Shown: positions 35,901 through 47,800 of the stretch, piece after piece
Layout of the letters: every line of letters begins with the position of its first letter
Position numbering within the stretch: the first letter of the stretch is position 1
Assembly (NCBI GenBank): GCA_027943335.1
Contig: BSBK01008827.1
Coordinates: 1-64,000 of the forward strand
Direction of reading: 5' to 3'
Source of the DNA: Chamaecyparis obtusa
Lineage: Eukaryota; Streptophyta; Pinopsida; Cupressales; Cupressaceae
DNA length: 64,000 bases
The notes under the pieces: model-generated
Databases searched by the model: none
What the model was told of the DNA's origin: nothing
What the model saw: only the letters and a program-made list of their open reading frames with translations
Position numbers and translations under genes: made by a program

Positions 35901-37140
35901 TCACACCATCACCCCAAAGAATTTGGGGACCCCCAATTTTTTAGCAAGCTTTGACAATTTTTCCTGGACCCGAGAGTTTGGGTGCCTTAGCGAGATTTTG
36001 GGCGATCTAGAGGTTTTGAAATGAAAATTTTACACCTTGGATGTTTTTGAAGTGCCTGGGGGGGTATTGCTTGTTTTCACCTTGTGCGAAACGTTGATTT
36101 TCTTAAATAGTCGATTTTGTCTCCAAGCCAAATGAAATTCGATGAGAAAATTTTATTTTAATATCTGGCGGGATAAAATTGCAAATTTTGGATTTGATTA
36201 AATTTTGAAAATTGATGAAATTGAATAACTTGAGATTTTCAAAATTTAATTGTGAAATTGGATATTTTTGGGAAAATCTTGTAAATTGTTGGTGGAGAAA
36301 AGTAGAAATTAAATAAAAATTTGATATTAAATTGCCAAATTTGAGTTTAATTGCCAAATAGAGATAATAAATCGCAAAATATAAAAAAAATTAAATTGCC
36401 AAATGGAAATTAAATTGCAAAATGATTTTTGGGTTGCAAAATAAAAAATTAAATTAAATTGCCAAGTGAGATTTTTGAAATTTTAAATGGGAAAAAGAGT
36501 AAGTGAAAATTGGAAATTATTTGAATTATTATTGGCTTGCAATTTTCAATTTTGGATTTGGTTGTCATGATTAAATGCATTAAAATCATATTTTTGGGCA
36601 AAGTGTTTGTAATTTAGAAATCTAAATTGGGCCCCTTTGTGTGTTAAATTCGATGTATTTTAAGGTCAAAGAGGTGTGAAATTCAAGGTAAGTTATTGGG
36701 TCCACAATGGGGAAGGTTTAAAGCTATATTAGAGGCCTAAATGCCTTTTTTTCAAAATTTTAATTTTTGGGCCTTTGATAATTTCGGATTTGGCTAATTT
36801 TAATCCATAATTTTGCACAATTCAATGCAAGTGGCTTTCTTAATTCAAATCTGCCCTTTCTTTAAATTAATTTAATTTTTTGGGGCCATGGCTTGGTTAA
36901 TTTCAATGTTTAGGGGCCCCATATGGATTATTTTTTGGAGTGGCCCAATTTCATTTTAAAAAGGAAAATTAACATGCTATTGCACAGATTTTTGTTTTTG
37001 CAATGGGCTGGCCCAATTTTAAATTAAAATTAAATACCCAAGGCTATGTGATTTAATGCATTTAATTTGGATTATATGTTTGGCAATTTAATTGATTTTA
37101 TTTTCCCTCCAATGCAGGTCGGCCCTATTTGAAGAGGCAA
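35901..37140. other. Low-complexity A/T-rich region, no gene
   Basis: From about 36160 to 36480 it contains many irregular copies of AAATTAAATTGCCAAAT. The remainder shows no coding similarity or ends. Confidence 0.5.
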
Positions 37141-37305
37141 AAAATTAGTATAAAGGGAGGGCTTGTCTCCTCATTTTCTCATTCATTTCTCACTTGTCTC
37201 TTGGCAGCCAAGGAGGAGCTCTTGGAGTAGCAAAAGAGCAAAATTTTGCAAGGAGTGCATTTTTGGTGTTCTCTTCTTCTTCTTTGGAGGAGAATTTGTT
37301 GGTGT

Positions 37306-37955
37306 AGAGGAGGATCAGTTTAACTTAATTTATCTCTTCGATTGCTATCTTTTCATTGGCGTTGATTGTTTGGGTGTCGGAGATAAGTTTCATTTTGGGG
37401 GAGAAGGCTGGCTCATTAAGCGGATTTCTCGATTGTCTTCATTGGATTCTTTCCCAAAGGGAATTAATACCAAAATAGGAGACAAGGAAGATATGATGCC
37501 CAAGACCACTTTCTTCTCGAAATTGAAGTGAGTTCAAGACACTAACATCGGTACCATTGACATGATACAATTGAGAGATAGGTTGAGAGAGGCCAGTCCT
37601 CTATGGCAAAGAAGATCAGTTTAACTTATTCTCTTTAATTGTTATCTTTTCTTTAGTGTTGTTCATTTGGGTGTCGGAGATAAGTTTCAAGATTGAAAGA
37701 AGGTTGGCTCATTAAGCAGATTTCTCGATTGTCTTGATTGGATTCTTTCCCTTCTTGTTTGCATAAACCACTCCATGGCGGATGCTAGTGCAAGCAAGAA
37801 CCCAAAGGGAACTAATACCAAAATAGCAGACAAGGAAGATATGATGCCCAAGACCATGTTCTTCTCAAAATTGAAGCCAGTTTGAGACACTAACATCGGT
37901 ACCATTGACATGATACAATTGAGAGATAAGTTGAAAGAAGGCCAGTCCTCTATGA
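37306..37955 (+). repeat. Imperfect tandem duplication, about 300-345 bp
   Basis: The block from GATCAGTTTAACTTA through the ATTGACATGATACAATTGAG segment is present twice, starting at 37313 and 37614. The second copy has an extra piece of about 47 bp (around 37752-37798) that includes the start codon of the ORF below. A TATA-like AGTATAAAGGG lies upstream at 37147. Confidence 0.82.
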
Positions 37956-38116
37956 CAATTCTACATGGGGTCCTACCTCTTCTATGTGGTTGCACGGTTG
38001 TTGGCGATGCTTTGCTAGTCGAACCAAATCCAATTTTTGGGGAGATGCATTGCACCACTATGGTTAAGGCAGATGATTATGCCAAGGGGCGAGGTTGTGG
38101 CAGTTCGAACAGTTGA
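37775..38116 (+). pseudogene. Small ORF remnant, unknown
   Basis: ATG 37775 opens MADASASKNPKGTNTKIADK. One in-frame TGA comes after SKLKPV (about 37883), and the frame continues through IGTIDMIQLRDKLKEGQ to a stop at 38116. No family recognised. It sits downstream of an LTR-like promoter and may be the start of a gag-like gene. Further broken coding-like sequence continues to about 38600. Confidence 0.4.
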
Positions 38117-40200
38117 AGGCATTTAGGGGTTAGCCAAAGAGGAAAACATTAGTGAAGAAGCAAGTTTCATTGCAAGTTGGAAGAGATTTGAGGATATTGC
38201 AGGAGGTATGGCTAGGGCAGGTGCCCCCAAGAACCCAAGAGTATTGAAGCAGAGGGGGGTGCATGCAATCCAAATTTGAGTAAGAAGATTATGAAGGCCA
38301 TGAAGGTTAAAGAAGACAAGGATAATGAAGAAGGAAAGTGAGAAGATAGGTTGACGGGGTTAAGTTTAATTTCAAGGCGGTGGCCAAGAGCAAGGCTCTC
38401 AGATTGCAAGAAGGTTCACATCCAGGCAAGCCATCGAGGCCAAGGCAAGATTACCCCAAGTGCATGGAGACCTCATCCTTTCAAGGTCAGGACATCAAGT
38501 ACAAGCAAGTTCAAGTGGTGATGAGAAAGTTTCTAAGGACAAGCTCAAGCATCCAAGGCTTCACTTCATCTCAAGGACTAAATAAATTTATAAGATAAGG
38601 TTGATGAGGTGGCAATTTCATGTGCATGCAATCAAATCATGCCAAGTGTCCTATGTTCTCATTGGTTGACAAATTATTGTAATTTTCTCATTGACCCACA
38701 AAGTTGGTGCCCTCATGTAATTGGTTGAAAGATGGTAACCCTAATTAGGGTTTGTAAGGTTTAATCTTGGCCCTTGATTTTGCCTCTTAATCTTGGCCAC
38801 TCGTAATTTTGAGCCTCTATATAAGGCCATTTGTTCTCATTTGTAAAGGGAGTTATGTTGGAGAATTGTTGCCAGAATACTATCAAAATTGTTCTCTATT
38901 CATTGTTGTGGTTTGCATGGTGGATATACATGATCATTTTGGTGTATTGCATGTTTCTTCTCATCTCTCAAATTAAAGTAGATTTCATTTCAAAGTTGTT
39001 AAAGTAGGAATAGAAGTAGATGGCTAGTTGTATGGTGATGTTGGTAGATGTTTGATAAGGATCTATATACTAGGCCACTAGCATCTTAGCGGCTTGTTAA
39101 GGAGCCTTGTGTGGTAATCTAGTCTTATTCCCTTTGAATCATTGCATCTATGGAGGTAACGCCGCTGGCAAGCTTTCATTTGGTTTGATCTCCGTCCATT
39201 TGCCAATCTTTCCATTCAGTAGGAATAGAAGTAAAGTAACCAAGTAGTTTAGTAGTGAGAGTTTGGAGAAGCAAAGTTGGAAGTGATATAAATTAGAAAA
39301 TCATTGAGTATACATTGCAAAGCTAGATCATCATCATAGCGAGAGTTTAACATCCCTGAATGAACAACGTAAGCCCGCTGAAGTGATTACCAGCAAATCA
39401 CATTTTTATAACTGAGTTAGTATCCACAGGTGTAAGGAACCTTGGAGTATCCTCGTATACTTTTCAAGAGAGGGTTGAGTGTTTGGTACGCTGTATCAAT
39501 TATTCAATTGCTATATGTTATGTAGTGGTACAAAACTCACATCAACAACTTTGTGCCAATTCACACTGTTATGTGACGACATTTTCTTGAGTTGATTGTG
39601 AGTTTTTATGCTTTGATTCAAGAGCGATTTGGATTCAATTGCGTAGACTTTTGAGCTGCTTGTTGCATTCAGAGCCAATTTGAACTTTTGAAGACTTTGT
39701 GTTGCAGAAGGACAAATTGTGATAGATAGTAGTGGCTGCAATCACTTAGAGCTGAAGACTTTGGGCTTCAGTTGTAAGTGTTTTTATTAAATTTGAGAGT
39801 ATCCAGTAAGAGACTTTGTGCCTTACTGGTTATTTTGCTTGAATCCTCATGAGACAAGTGCAGGAGACTTTGGGTTCCTATTTTTGTTTCACAAAATATA
39901 AAAAGAAAGCTGCTGCCCCTGGTATTGTTCTTATGTCAACTCCAGGGTCACCAGTATTATTGTTGCAATAAGACACTTTTTGTTAAGTTAGAAAGTAGTA
40001 GTTGTATGCAAATCATTATTGAAAAAAGATGAATTGATTGAGAGAACTGCTCTTTTTGTAATTTCAGTTAAGTTCCTATTGAAGCCACCTACGGTAAGAA
40101 GGGAGCCTCCCCTATTGTTGAGAGGAGAGAGAAATCTCATGAGACGTTGCCTAAAGTTACAATTTTGTAAGGTGTAGTCTTAGCGGCTTACAAAATTTTT
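38117..40200. other. LTR-like and unassigned DNA with a TATA box
   Basis: A TATATAAGG box is at 38818-38826 and two imperfect copies of a TTTGTGCC / GACTTTGGG motif occur at 39690-39870. No coding domain is visible. I infer retroelement LTR and leader sequence; the element is not resolved. Confidence 0.35.
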
Positions 40201-41530
40201 AGCGAACAGATTGCTTGAGGACAAGCAATTTTGGGGAAAATAATATATTTCAAAAGTTATGTTGAGAGTTTTTGAGGGAAAATAATATATTTCAAATTTG
40301 TGTTTCTCTAACTTATCCCTCCAACTCTATAAATTAGAGTTTGGGATCTCATTTCATTTTTCTGCTTGTGCACACATAAAAAATGCTGCAGGAATGAAAT
40401 TGGAGAGTTCTTATGATGATTGTTGAGGATGAGAACCCTCTATAATTGATCAGGTTTTGGTGGTGTAATATCCACCCTAGTTGACTATTGCTTTCAGTTT
40501 GAGTTTTAGTGATTTTGGCTTGACGTTTGGAGATGATGAAGACTTGTTCAGTTTTCTGAGCTGAATTCAGTTTCTGGTGTGTTTTAGCTCTTTTTGGGAG
40601 TTCTGTTTGAGTTTGGTGTATTTTGAGCAATTTCTCAGTGCTGATCATATCATTTTCAGAGACAGAATCATATTTTTGCTTACACCTCTGTGTGAATTTA
40701 TATCATTCTGGGTATCATGACGAACAATTTCCTACTGCTAGGCTATGAATTTTATATTTAGCATGTGGGTTTTGGGTGTGAACTGATTTTCTAGGTCCAA
40801 ATTGCCTAAGTAGAGGAGGCCCAGCTTGGCCCTTGGAAAGTGGTTTTTGGCAAGGTAATTCCTGAGTTTTGAAGGCTGCAAGATTATTCCTTGGTGGCGT
40901 GTAAGATTTCTATCAGCTCTGGCTCAGTTTGAAAGGAAAAAATATAAGTCTAAAAATGCTTATGTGAATCACCCCTGTGCTTTCCTGTGCATTTGGTTTC
41001 TGTAGCAAATTTTGGAGTTTAGTTTTCTGAGTATTGAAGGCTTGGTTTGGTGGATTGAAGCCTGTGGCAGGACTAAAACTTTATGGCAGACCTGTAGCAA
41101 TCTCTGTTTGAGCATTTAGTGGTAATTTTGAAGACTTTTCAGACCTATAGCAGCAAGAAAACTCCTCTTTCTGATGATGTTAAAGTTGCATTTCTTTAAA
41201 CGTGTATTGTTATGAATGGATGAAACCAAAAGATCAGATTATTGCTTGTATTTCATTGGTATTGGCAACATTGTATTTCAAAACTCTTCAATAGAAAAAG
41301 ACAAAATCGGGGGTATATATTACATCCGCTCCTTGTAGTCGTGACATCATATGTGAATTGTTGAGATCTTGAGATGTAGTATGAAATAGATGGTTGAGAT
41401 GCAACTCTAGTTTGACTTTTGTGGCAATTGTCTAGATTCAATGAATTTGGACAAGGTCTTAGTTACGTGCCTCTACTTAATCAAATAATAATAAAATTGT
41501 TTAATTAATTATTTGAGAAGGGTGATGTGA
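40201..41530 (+). repeat. gypsy-type 3' end and probable LTR
   Basis: TTGAGGACAAGCAATTTTGG (40214-40233) is the plus-strand counterpart of the gypsy 3'-end motif seen at 20523, followed by a purine run and a duplicated GGGAAAATAATATATTTCAA segment. A TATA box (CTATAAATT, 40327-40335) follows about 90 bp later, fitting an LTR promoter. The right limit is uncertain. Confidence 0.45.
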
Positions 41531-41703
41531 CAGGATAAATTAGATTTATTTAACTGATCTGACTAGATGGGAAAATGGATTAATTAATTTGATAAATAAA
41601 TATAATTTATTTGACTTAATTCGGCAAATGGGATAGATGTGCCACAATGTGGTGTTAGGAGTTTGAATGACAAGGTGATTGCTATAGAGAATATAGTTGT
41701 TTG

Positions 41704-43230
41704 TGTAATGGTAATTGTATATTCAACAATGAAAATTGAGTTACAATACATAGGCAATTACATTACAATGTTTCTAATTGAAACAAGTGCAAACAAAAGT
41801 CGGAATAGAAACTACCTAAACTATTTAAGATGACCATTAAAGAAACATTACATTATTTTAATACCCTCCCTTAATGGTTATCATTTTGACTACCCTATAG
41901 AAGACACAAATGAATAGAAGGCTGCCCCCTTTAGGTCACAATTGCATAGAAGGTTGCCCCCTTCTCTTCAGAATGCTCTGCGACATGAGTCTGCTGTTGA
42001 GACCCTCCTTGATGCTACAAAACTTTTGGGAATGACCAAGATAACCAAAATCCTTCCAACTTGATGTTGGGAAACAAAATTGTTCCTCCCTGTAGCCAAA
42101 GATATCGAGAACAACTTCTGAAACTAAAACCATGATTTCAAGGAGAAAATCGCCAAACCCAAAGTGCTTCATAAAACAGCCACGATTTTGTTCAAAAAAT
42201 TGCCAAAAACTTTTGCAGATGAGCACTATGACGCAAAATAGATTGCAAGAAAACAAAAATTTTGTGGAGAAAGTTGCCAAACCCTTGATGTTATTAAAAT
42301 AATGTAATATTTCTTTATTGGTCATCTTAGTCGTCTTAGGTAGTTCTATTTTCGTCTTTAGTTCATGATAGTTTCTTTTAGAAACATCGTCTTTGTAAAT
42401 CTGTATAAGGAGATTTTGTCTCCTTTGTTTAATATAACAAATGTGATGCTGAGATCACCCACAAAAAGCTGCTTGTTTGTTTTAGGAGAAAAATTAGAAG
42501 ACCCAATAGTAACTTTTTTGAGGAAAAAATTATAAAAACCTAGAAATAGTTTTTGAGGAAAAATTATAAAAACCCATAATTTTCTTTTTGGAGGAAAAAA
42601 TCATAAAACCCATGATTTAGTTTTTTGGGAAAAATCGAACAAAACCCTTTTAGAAGCAAAATTCCAATTTTTGGGAAAATTGCACAAAACCCATGAAAAA
42701 CACCACATTTTTTCGGAAAAAACGTGAAAAATCCTTAGTCATTGTAGAAGAGCAGAAACTCATGAGGATTGTGCAAAACCCTAAGCACAAACTTGAGTGT
42801 GAATGCAAAGAAAATTGCGGGCAAAAAATAATCCTCCTATCCGCACTGAAAAACAGCTCTTGCAGAAAATGAATGCGGTCTATCAGAAGAAACACTGAGA
42901 AACCCTCAAAAATTGCAGATAAATAGCTTCACCATTTGCAGCAAAGAAATAATTTTTGATTTTTGTTGTAAAAAAAATCGAGCCAAAAAAACTTCTAGGA
43001 TTTCCACAAACGAATTTATTATTAAAATTTTTGCCAAACTCTAAAAAACCCCATACTACTCTGATACCATGTGATGGTAATTGTATATTCAACAATGAAA
43101 ATGGAGTTACAATATATAGGCAATTATAGTACGATGTTTCTAAATGAAACGAACGCAAGCAAAAGTCAGAAATATAAACTACCTAAACTAATTAAGATGG
43201 TTATTAAATAAACATTACATTATTTTAATA
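41704..43230 (-). mobile_element. Second small gag-deleted LTR element
   Basis: 1,527 bp. LTRs 41704-41863 and 43070-43230 (about 160 bp each), target duplication GTTTG (41699-41703 and 43231-43235), PBS 43057-43069 (TGGTATCAGAGTA on the minus strand, directly adjacent), polypurine tract 41864-41872. On the minus strand the LTRs run TA...CA. The interior matches the element at 21503: remnants of the gag knuckle (about 41955-42050) joined directly to the gag start region (CCAACTTGATGTTGG, about 42056), then degenerate repeats. A solo LTR (42292-42439) is nested inside. Confidence 0.87.
42292..42439 (+). repeat. Solo LTR of the same family, opposite orientation
   Basis: 148 bp reading TATTAAAATAATG ... 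ATATAACA, matching the minus-strand LTRs of the host element and of the 21503 element. Flanks GATGT (42287-42291) and AATGT (42440-42444) differ at one base and are a probable target duplication. Confidence 0.75.
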
Positions 43231-43639
43231 GTTTGGAGGTGGGGAGTTAGGATCCTTTCTAATAGTTTTTGGAGGGAATCATGAAAGCCATGGGATGAAG
43301 TCTATATTACCTTGAGTTTTTGGGACAGGGATGGCAAGGAATGGGCGGGCACATTTCAGGGACAAGGACAAGAGGGAGCCATTTTTTGAGGATGAGCATT
43401 AAAAAATAGGAAAAAAACTTGAAAAATATAGAAAACTCAAAATATTCATATGATAGGATTGACAAGGCAATCATTATATACATCATAGAACCTTAACATA
43501 TAATATTAGAGTTCAACTGAGATTTTCATTTCATAGAAAGTGACAAATTCGCTTATATTTCAAAAATTAGATTTAAATGCCCAAAGGTTGCAAGTTTCAA
43601 CTACAAAATGACAAGATATAGAAATATACAAGCTGTCCC
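43231..43639. other. Flank of the small LTR element, hAT-like subterminal DNA
   Basis: G-rich stretch (43235-43400) next to hAT coding remnants; it may be the terminal region of that hAT, but no terminal repeat was identified. Confidence 0.3.
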
Positions 43640-44410
43640 TAATTAGGAGCTCCCTACACTACATCAAAATCACAGTTCGAGTCATTCCCACAATTAGAGG
43701 CTATCTCATCTTGATCCAATGGAAGTGGAACCCCAAGCAATACATCATGTCCCTCCTCATCATCCTATGTAGTCTCTTCGGGATCAACATGCGAGCATGT
43801 AGCTGGAGTCTGACAACACGTGGGAGTTATTCGGTCTTGGAGCCACAAGCCATTGTGCACAATTACTAACTTCTTCCATCATCTAGAGGTTAAGCCTATT
43901 CCTCTTGACTGATTAGATGAAGCTAAATGTAGACCGATTCATCTTTGCAATAGAGTAACTAGCAACTTGGAAAAGGAGTCAAGTGGCAAGCATCCTTAAC
44001 TTTGGTGCATCCTTGACATGCCATGCCCACTATCCAATGGAGTCTATTTGAGCTAATGTAGCCATCCTTGCCTTTGTTCTACTTAATGTTGGGCTACGTA
44101 GATTCACAAAAACTAGCCATTGTGCTCTAAATTTGTGAGATTCAGTATACAAATGTTCGCAAGGGATTTCATGAAGCCTTCTTGCACCTCTACATCATTA
44201 GATGAAGGCACTCCCTAGGTCTAGTTACATAATATTTGTGATTTGGAGCATAGGTTGTCATATGAAGTGGGGTGTTCATAGCGTTCCAAGGCCGCTCCAT
44301 AATGGGCCTAATGTGCTCCTCATAAAATCCGAAATTAGGGTCCTTGTTATGAATTGCATGCTTCATTTGTTCTAGCATTCTATCAAAAGTCTCATAAATC
44401 TCTACAAGGC
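43640..44410 (-). pseudogene. hAT transposase C-terminal remnant
   Basis: Minus-strand frames give LVEIYETFDRMLEQMKHAI, then ERPWNAMNTPLHM and HKYYVTRP, the region before the dimerisation domain. In broken frame toward 43960, a KMNRSTFSFI-like piece of the dimerisation domain follows. The similarity is cut off at 44415 by the LTR of the copia element. It is a different, more degraded hAT from that at 11703. Confidence 0.75.
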
Positions 44411-45355
44411 TAGGATATTAGAATATTTACCTATTTTTAGTTTGCTATTTTAGTGTTTCTTAGTTGCTTTATTAATGGTCATTTTTCCTAGGTATTTTTA
44501 GGCTTGCTATTTTAGCTTCAGTTTGAAGCTTGAGTTAACAGTTTCTAAAACTGTCTTGTAATTGATTACTTATACTTGTGTTTTCATTAATTTAGACAAG
44601 CAATTCAATTTTCATGGTATTAGAGTAGGTTGAGGGTTTCTAAGAAGTTTGTTTTTGATCGTGTGAGAAAATTCGTGGGTGTTTTTCGTGGTAAAAATCG
44701 CAGGTTTTTTTCATGAAAATTGTGAGCTTGCGGTTATGGGAAAATCGAGGGTTTAGATGTTTTGAGAAAGGTAGTTTTTTTTCATTGTTTTGTGGCCTCA
44801 TGACTTGTTCTTTGCGTTTTTTTGTAAAAACAACCGCGCACAATATTTTTCATTTTTTTGTAGTTGCGGCTCAAAGAAGTTTATTTTTCAGATTTCTGGG
44901 TGACTTCATATCTGAGCGTGAAGAGTTTTGTCAGATTTCTGGGCATTTTTTGGCAAAAAAACTTGGAAAAATTGCGGGTGTACAGATACAGAAGCATGAA
45001 AAAATCATGACACAACTCTAACTTGCAACTAGGGTTTGTGCCGAATTGTGTCTTTTTCAAACTCATCTAGGGTTTCTGGTTTTGGTAGCATGGCTAGGGT
45101 TTGACTTTTTTATAAAATAAAAAAATTAGGACTTTTTCTGGACAGTTCAAAGTCTAGGGTTTTGTCGCTAATATTTTTGCAACCTAGGGCTTACAAAGAT
45201 ATTTTTGGATATTTAGCATGTTCAGTTACATTCTGCCTTGGAATTTGTGCCTATGTTTGTAATACATTGGGACATGTGCCTCGGGTCTTGTGCAACCGGA
45301 TTTTCATCAATCTTTGTCTCTTTTTTTTTACCTTGTCCCTCATCTAGCATGATAG

Positions 45356-46590
45356 ATGGTGTCTTTGACCAACATTATGTTGGAGGGTAGTCAGAGGTTC
45401 AACGACGACAACTACAACACCTAGAATGAACTAGGATAAATTTGATGAGCACAACTGAGAAGCCGTGATACTTATCAAACTTTCTGTTATTGATGATCAA
45501 CTCCCTTAGGTGTTGTCTGGAAAAATAGCTAAAGAGACGTGGAAACTCTTGAAGGATCTTCAAGAAATGTCCAACAAGAGTCGAGCTTTCTTTTTGAAGA
45601 ATATGTTGTTTTCTATCATGATGGATGGGAAGATGTCTCTTTAGGCACATCTTATGAAGATCAAGGACATCTGTGACCAGCTGGAGGCTATTGGCCACAA
45701 GATGGAGGAAGAAGATATGATCGTGATCACGTTGAAAAACTTGCCCCGATCCTGAGCATTTCATTGAGATGCTCAATCTCACTTCTATTAGTGCTGATCT
45801 GAAGTTTCCTAATCTAAACAACAAGCTTTTGCAGTAGGATAGATGGAAGCAATAGGTTGGAAATAATGCTAGTCCATCACAACCAATGCTCCATTGAATA
45901 GGTGGCCTTCACAACCAAAGCCTCAGATAAGAATAAAGCTAAACGGTTGTAAACCTCAGTCATTCCACCATAATGGACAAGGTCAACCTTAGGAGTCCTC
46001 CAAGAAGAAAAGTATCCAGTGCAACTATTGTCACTAATTTGGCCATATGAAGAAAAATTGCAAGAAACGGTTGGTGTCCAAGCAGTCTAAATAGGGAGGG
46101 TCTCAACAGAAGGTGCATGTTGCTACACATTTTGATCAGGAGTTTGTGCTCATTTGATCATGAGAAATCGTCTATTTGGTACATTTACTCTGGTTGCACT
46201 TGACATTTCACATTTGTGGGGATTGGTTCATAGAGTTTAGGCCTTTCATAGATTCATTGATCTTTGGAGGAGGCGAGGAGTATATTGTTGTTCGAAAGGG
46301 CAACGTTCAAATTTCATTTGGCGGAAGAGACTTGATATTTTTCAATGTATACTTTGCCCCAGATATGGAGCTCAATCTGTTGTCAGTCAGTCAGTTAGAT
46401 TATGCTTCATTCTCTTGCTAAATGTTGTCTTTAGTTTGCACAAATGTAACATTGTTGACAGGGAGTCTCGTACTATAGTCGTTGTTGGTCTTGAGGATCA
46501 TGGTCTTTATAGACTTGTTGAAATAGGCGATTCTTAGGAGCAGGACATGGCAACCAAAAGTACTTCCATCAACAATCTTTGGCATTAGCA
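45356..46590 (+). pseudogene. copia Gag, protease and start of gag-pre-integrase, degenerate
   Basis: Starts MVSLTNIMLEGSQRFNDDNY, followed after stops by KIAKETWKLLKDLQ, RAFFLKNMLFS and GHKMEEEDMIVITL, parallel to the gag at 15129-15983. The knuckle region near 46020 reads CNYCH then a stop and FGHMKKNC. The protease region has SSIWYIYSGCT at the active site, with Tyr where Asp is expected, and later MELNLLSVSQLD. The gag-pre-integrase WH.HYGH motif is at about 46580-46599, where the hAT begins. There are at least ten stops. Confidence 0.8.
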
Positions 46591-46599
46591 TTATGGGCA

Positions 46600-47800
46600 T
46601 AGTTACAGGACTTTGCGAGTCCTGGTAGGACTCTACGAGTCTAGAGGTGAAACCATGAAAACCGGTCAAATTGACCCTGGCCTTGGACTCGGCCGAGTCA
46701 GACCGAGTTTGCATTGACTTGTCGAGTTAGCTAGACTCAGTTGACTTGGTGAGTCCCGAGCTCAGGACTCGGCTAGAGGTAGCAAGACATAAAATGAAAA
46801 AAACACACTTTTTTAACCCATCTTGTTTGACTTTTTTGGGTTTATAGCTTTCCTCAAACACAAGAAAACAACATTATTTCATTTGCAAACACATGGAAGA
46901 GGGAAAAGTGATTAGAGAAAAATATTAGGGTTTTAGAGAATAGACTAGCATATTGACTGGCTCTCAGATATTGATTGTGGATTGTTTGTGCAAGTTAGTA
47001 GCTTGCATTCACGCATTGAGAGGAGTTAAAAGAAGCATTTGGAGGAGGCCTCTACAAATTTCAAGTGGATTTCTTCATTTTTGGAGCAAATTTGAAGAGG
47101 TGAGTTACATGAAGATTTGGAATGGGTTGATCAAGTGGATCGAGAGGTAGAGGTAGTAGCGATGGAAGAGGAGGTCAGAGCGTGAGGAGGCCTATTGGAG
47201 GACATTGAGACTGAGAGTGATGAATCTGAGGATGATGAGGATGAGGATGTGGATATAACTGAAGCTGAGCCTTAGACACAGGCAAAGATCATGGTTATAG
47301 AATCTTCCAGGACCTATCTTAGGCGTAGACATAGGAAGGTTGTAGTGTCGACTGGTCACTGATATAGGCTACTCTACGCCATAGTCTTCTAGGATCTAGC
47401 CTTTATTTTGATATATGTTTTGAACTTTCAATTCCATAAATTTCATATTCCATGAATATTGTACAATGTAGACATTTGACATTGACACTTTATATTTCTA
47501 ATGTGTTATTTAGTTTAACTTATTTCCTTCAAAAATTCACATTTATACTTATGTGATCAATGTAAACTTGTGTATGTGTGCAAAGTAGCTTCTGTTTATC
47601 TCAATTATAGTGTCTTTAATGTTATTTAATTAAATCATGCATGAAAAAAGTTTTAAATCCTTAACAATCTTTGAATTTTTTGGGTCTTTCAATTTGTCGA
47701 GTCCTTGCCAGGTTTTTGCCGAGTATGAACGCCGAGTCCAAGTCTAAGTTAAAAATCAGCTTTCCGAGTCCGTGGCGAGTCCGAGTCTTGTAACAGTGGT
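46600..47800 (+). mobile_element. Non-autonomous hAT element, 1.2 kb
   Basis: The target duplication TATGGGCA is at 46592-46599 and 47801-47808. Ends are TAGTTACAGGACTTTGCGAG and, inverted, ACCACTGTTACAAGACTCGG. Both subterminal regions are packed with CGAGTC/GACTCG motifs. The interior carries a coding remnant of a hAT C-terminal tail (about 47070-47360, Glu/Asp-rich, ending TYLRRRHRKVVVSTGH). It sits inside the gag-pre-integrase codons of the copia element; coding similarity resumes at 47809 with LNIHYL. Confidence 0.88.
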
